From positions 1-13,703 of the forward strand of contig CAMZDY010000024.1 in assembly GCA_947305585.1 (NCBI GenBank): 13,703 nucleotides of DNA, written 5' to 3'. The stretch is from an uncultured Verrucomicrobiota bacterium. Lineage in GTDB: Bacteria > Verrucomicrobiota > Kiritimatiellia > RFP12 > UBA1067. Made by a program: the position numbers and the translations under genes. Shown here in pieces: positions 12,867-13,703 of the stretch (the first letter of the stretch is position 1; each line of letters starts with the position of its first letter). Under the pieces are notes generated by a model. It worked only from the letters and a program-made list of their open reading frames with translations. It made no database searches and was not told where the DNA came from.

Positions 12867-13688
12867 TCACTCTTCGTAAAGTTCGATGCCGTGCATCTCC
12901 AGCAGTTTCGGGGGAATCATCACCGGCTTGATGCCCTTCTCCCGCAGACGCCCGTTCACCTCCGAGATGAAATCGGCCGCCAGTTCCGGCTCTTCGCGCA
13001 ACACCTGCATCGCCTGACGCTGACTTTCCTGCCATTCGTTGTGCGCCTGGACGAGTTCGCCCCGGTAGTATTCGAGGAAGTCTTCGATGTCGCCGCCCGC
13101 CTTGATGAACTTCTTGAGTTCCGCCTTGGCCAGCATCACCATTTCCTTCGCGTCGGCCACGCGGTCGGAATCGGTATCTTTGATCTCGTTGGCGTTCATG
13201 AGGATTTCCGCCAGATGCGCCTCGTCATGGATCGAGATGCGCGGCAAGGGCGGCGGCGCATCCCCCAGGCGCGTGGTGAAAATCCAGCTCAATACCTGCT
13301 CGGTGCCGGTGGCGAACACGCGGTTGGTGGACGGCTCCAGATTGAGGGGACGCTTCTCCGCCTCCTCGAAAAGGAAGTCGATGCGCTCTTCCACGCTCAT
13401 ATTGCGGATTTTCTCGGCCCGTTCGCGTCTCGACTTCGCTTGCGCGCTTTCCTCCGGCGCTTCCGGCGCCTGTTCGATGCGGTCGAGATCGGCCACGGCC
13501 TCGCCGATCCTGGCGAAGCCTCGCGGTTTGCCGTCCGTTTCCGACGGATGCGCCGCCCATTTGAGATTCATGGCCACGAAAGCCGCCAGGGCTCCCGCCA
13601 CCACGATACTCCCCGCCAGCAAACCTTTCCAGGCTTTGGGCTTGACGGGCTTTGTCGGTGCATCGCCTCCATTTTTGTTCCAAGCCAT
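12867..13688 (-). CDS. Single-pass membrane protein, C-terminal domain shared with neighbour
   Basis: A 273-residue protein that begins MAWNKNG, with a Lys-rich cytoplasmic tail, a membrane helix at about 21-42, and a long charged extracytoplasmic part with helical segments (about 80-115 and 155-260). Residues 181-260 are similar to residues 148-229 of the product of 11382-12071: KAEL at 188-191, GGDIEDF at 198-204, N-G-R-LRE at 245-250 and KPVMIPP at 254-260. Proteins starting M-x-WNK with this layout are, from memory, frequent in Kiritimatiellota; the function is unknown. GAGGGGGA sits 5 bases before the ATG at 13688. The next gene starts 22 bases after the stop. It may be the first gene of the unit or follow others outside the window. 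Confidence 0.8.
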   Translation of the reverse strand: MAWNKNGGDAPTKPVKPKAWKGLLAGSIVVAGALAAFVAMNLKWAAHPSETDGKPRGFARIGEAVADLDRIEQAPEAPEESAQAKSRRERAEKIRNMSVEERIDFLFEEAEKRPLNLEPSTNRVFATGTEQVLSWIFTTRLGDAPPPLPRISIHDEAHLAEILMNANEIKDTDSDRVADAKEMVMLAKAELKKFIKAGGDIEDFLEYYRGELVQAHNEWQESQRQAMQVLREEPELAADFISEVNGRLREKGIKPVMIPPKLLEMHGIELYEE

Positions 13689-13703
13689 ACAGTCCCCCTC
13701 GAT

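Overview
All recognisable genes lie on the minus strand, so the window reads right to left. GC is high (about 60 percent by eye) except in a visibly AT-richer patch around 234-1000. The likely source is a member of the PVC group, most plausibly a gut-type Kiritimatiellota/Verrucomicrobiota bacterium. This rests on recalled resemblance of several lineage-restricted proteins (a four-helix-bundle 'suffix' protein, the secreted and membrane-anchored proteins at the right edge, a small basic protein), not on a search.

Right edge, 13688-11382: three closely packed genes for envelope proteins of unknown function. Two are single-pass membrane proteins that share a C-terminal domain, and between them is a secreted protein. 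The last has an N-terminal segment like that of GspF/PilC. The unit may start beyond the window.

Middle, 11337-1045: a strong promoter drives a 70-residue, highly basic, probably highly expressed protein, followed by prmA and a HAD phosphatase. A second promoter, whose -10 box contains the HAD stop codon, sits directly in front of an NAD(P)H-hydrate dehydratase gene (nnrD) and would give a nearly leaderless message. Behind it run a DUF1343/NamZ-like gene, rdgB, fpg, adk, map, a 5-formyltetrahydrofolate cyclo-ligase, an EamA/DMT transporter, and a fusion of a PhoA-type alkaline phosphatase to a YibE/F membrane protein. Most junctions overlap or are separated by a few bases. Many of the enzymes repair damaged metabolites or nucleotides (NADHX, dITP/XTP, 8-oxoguanine, 5-formyl-THF), so the operon looks like a damage-control and housekeeping cluster.

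Left end, 1044-1: the most unusual part. Directly after the phosphatase stop codon comes a promoter, then six CTAG tetramers spaced exactly 9 bases apart in the predicted 5' UTR, then a four-helix-bundle gene with a C-terminal leucine zipper. After that come a short array of different 9-base repeats (core AGTCSC) and a second copy of the promoter block in the same orientation. The flanking promoter blocks match at about 46 of 57 positions, including about 25 bases upstream of the -35 box. The arrangement suggests a compact cassette of unknown function, possibly mobile or self-regulating.

Four promoters share one style: TTTCC just upstream of TTGAC/TTGC, a 17-18 base spacer ending in GAAA-N3-TGR or similar, and TATAATAT. 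No tRNA, rRNA, CRISPR array or transposase gene was seen.
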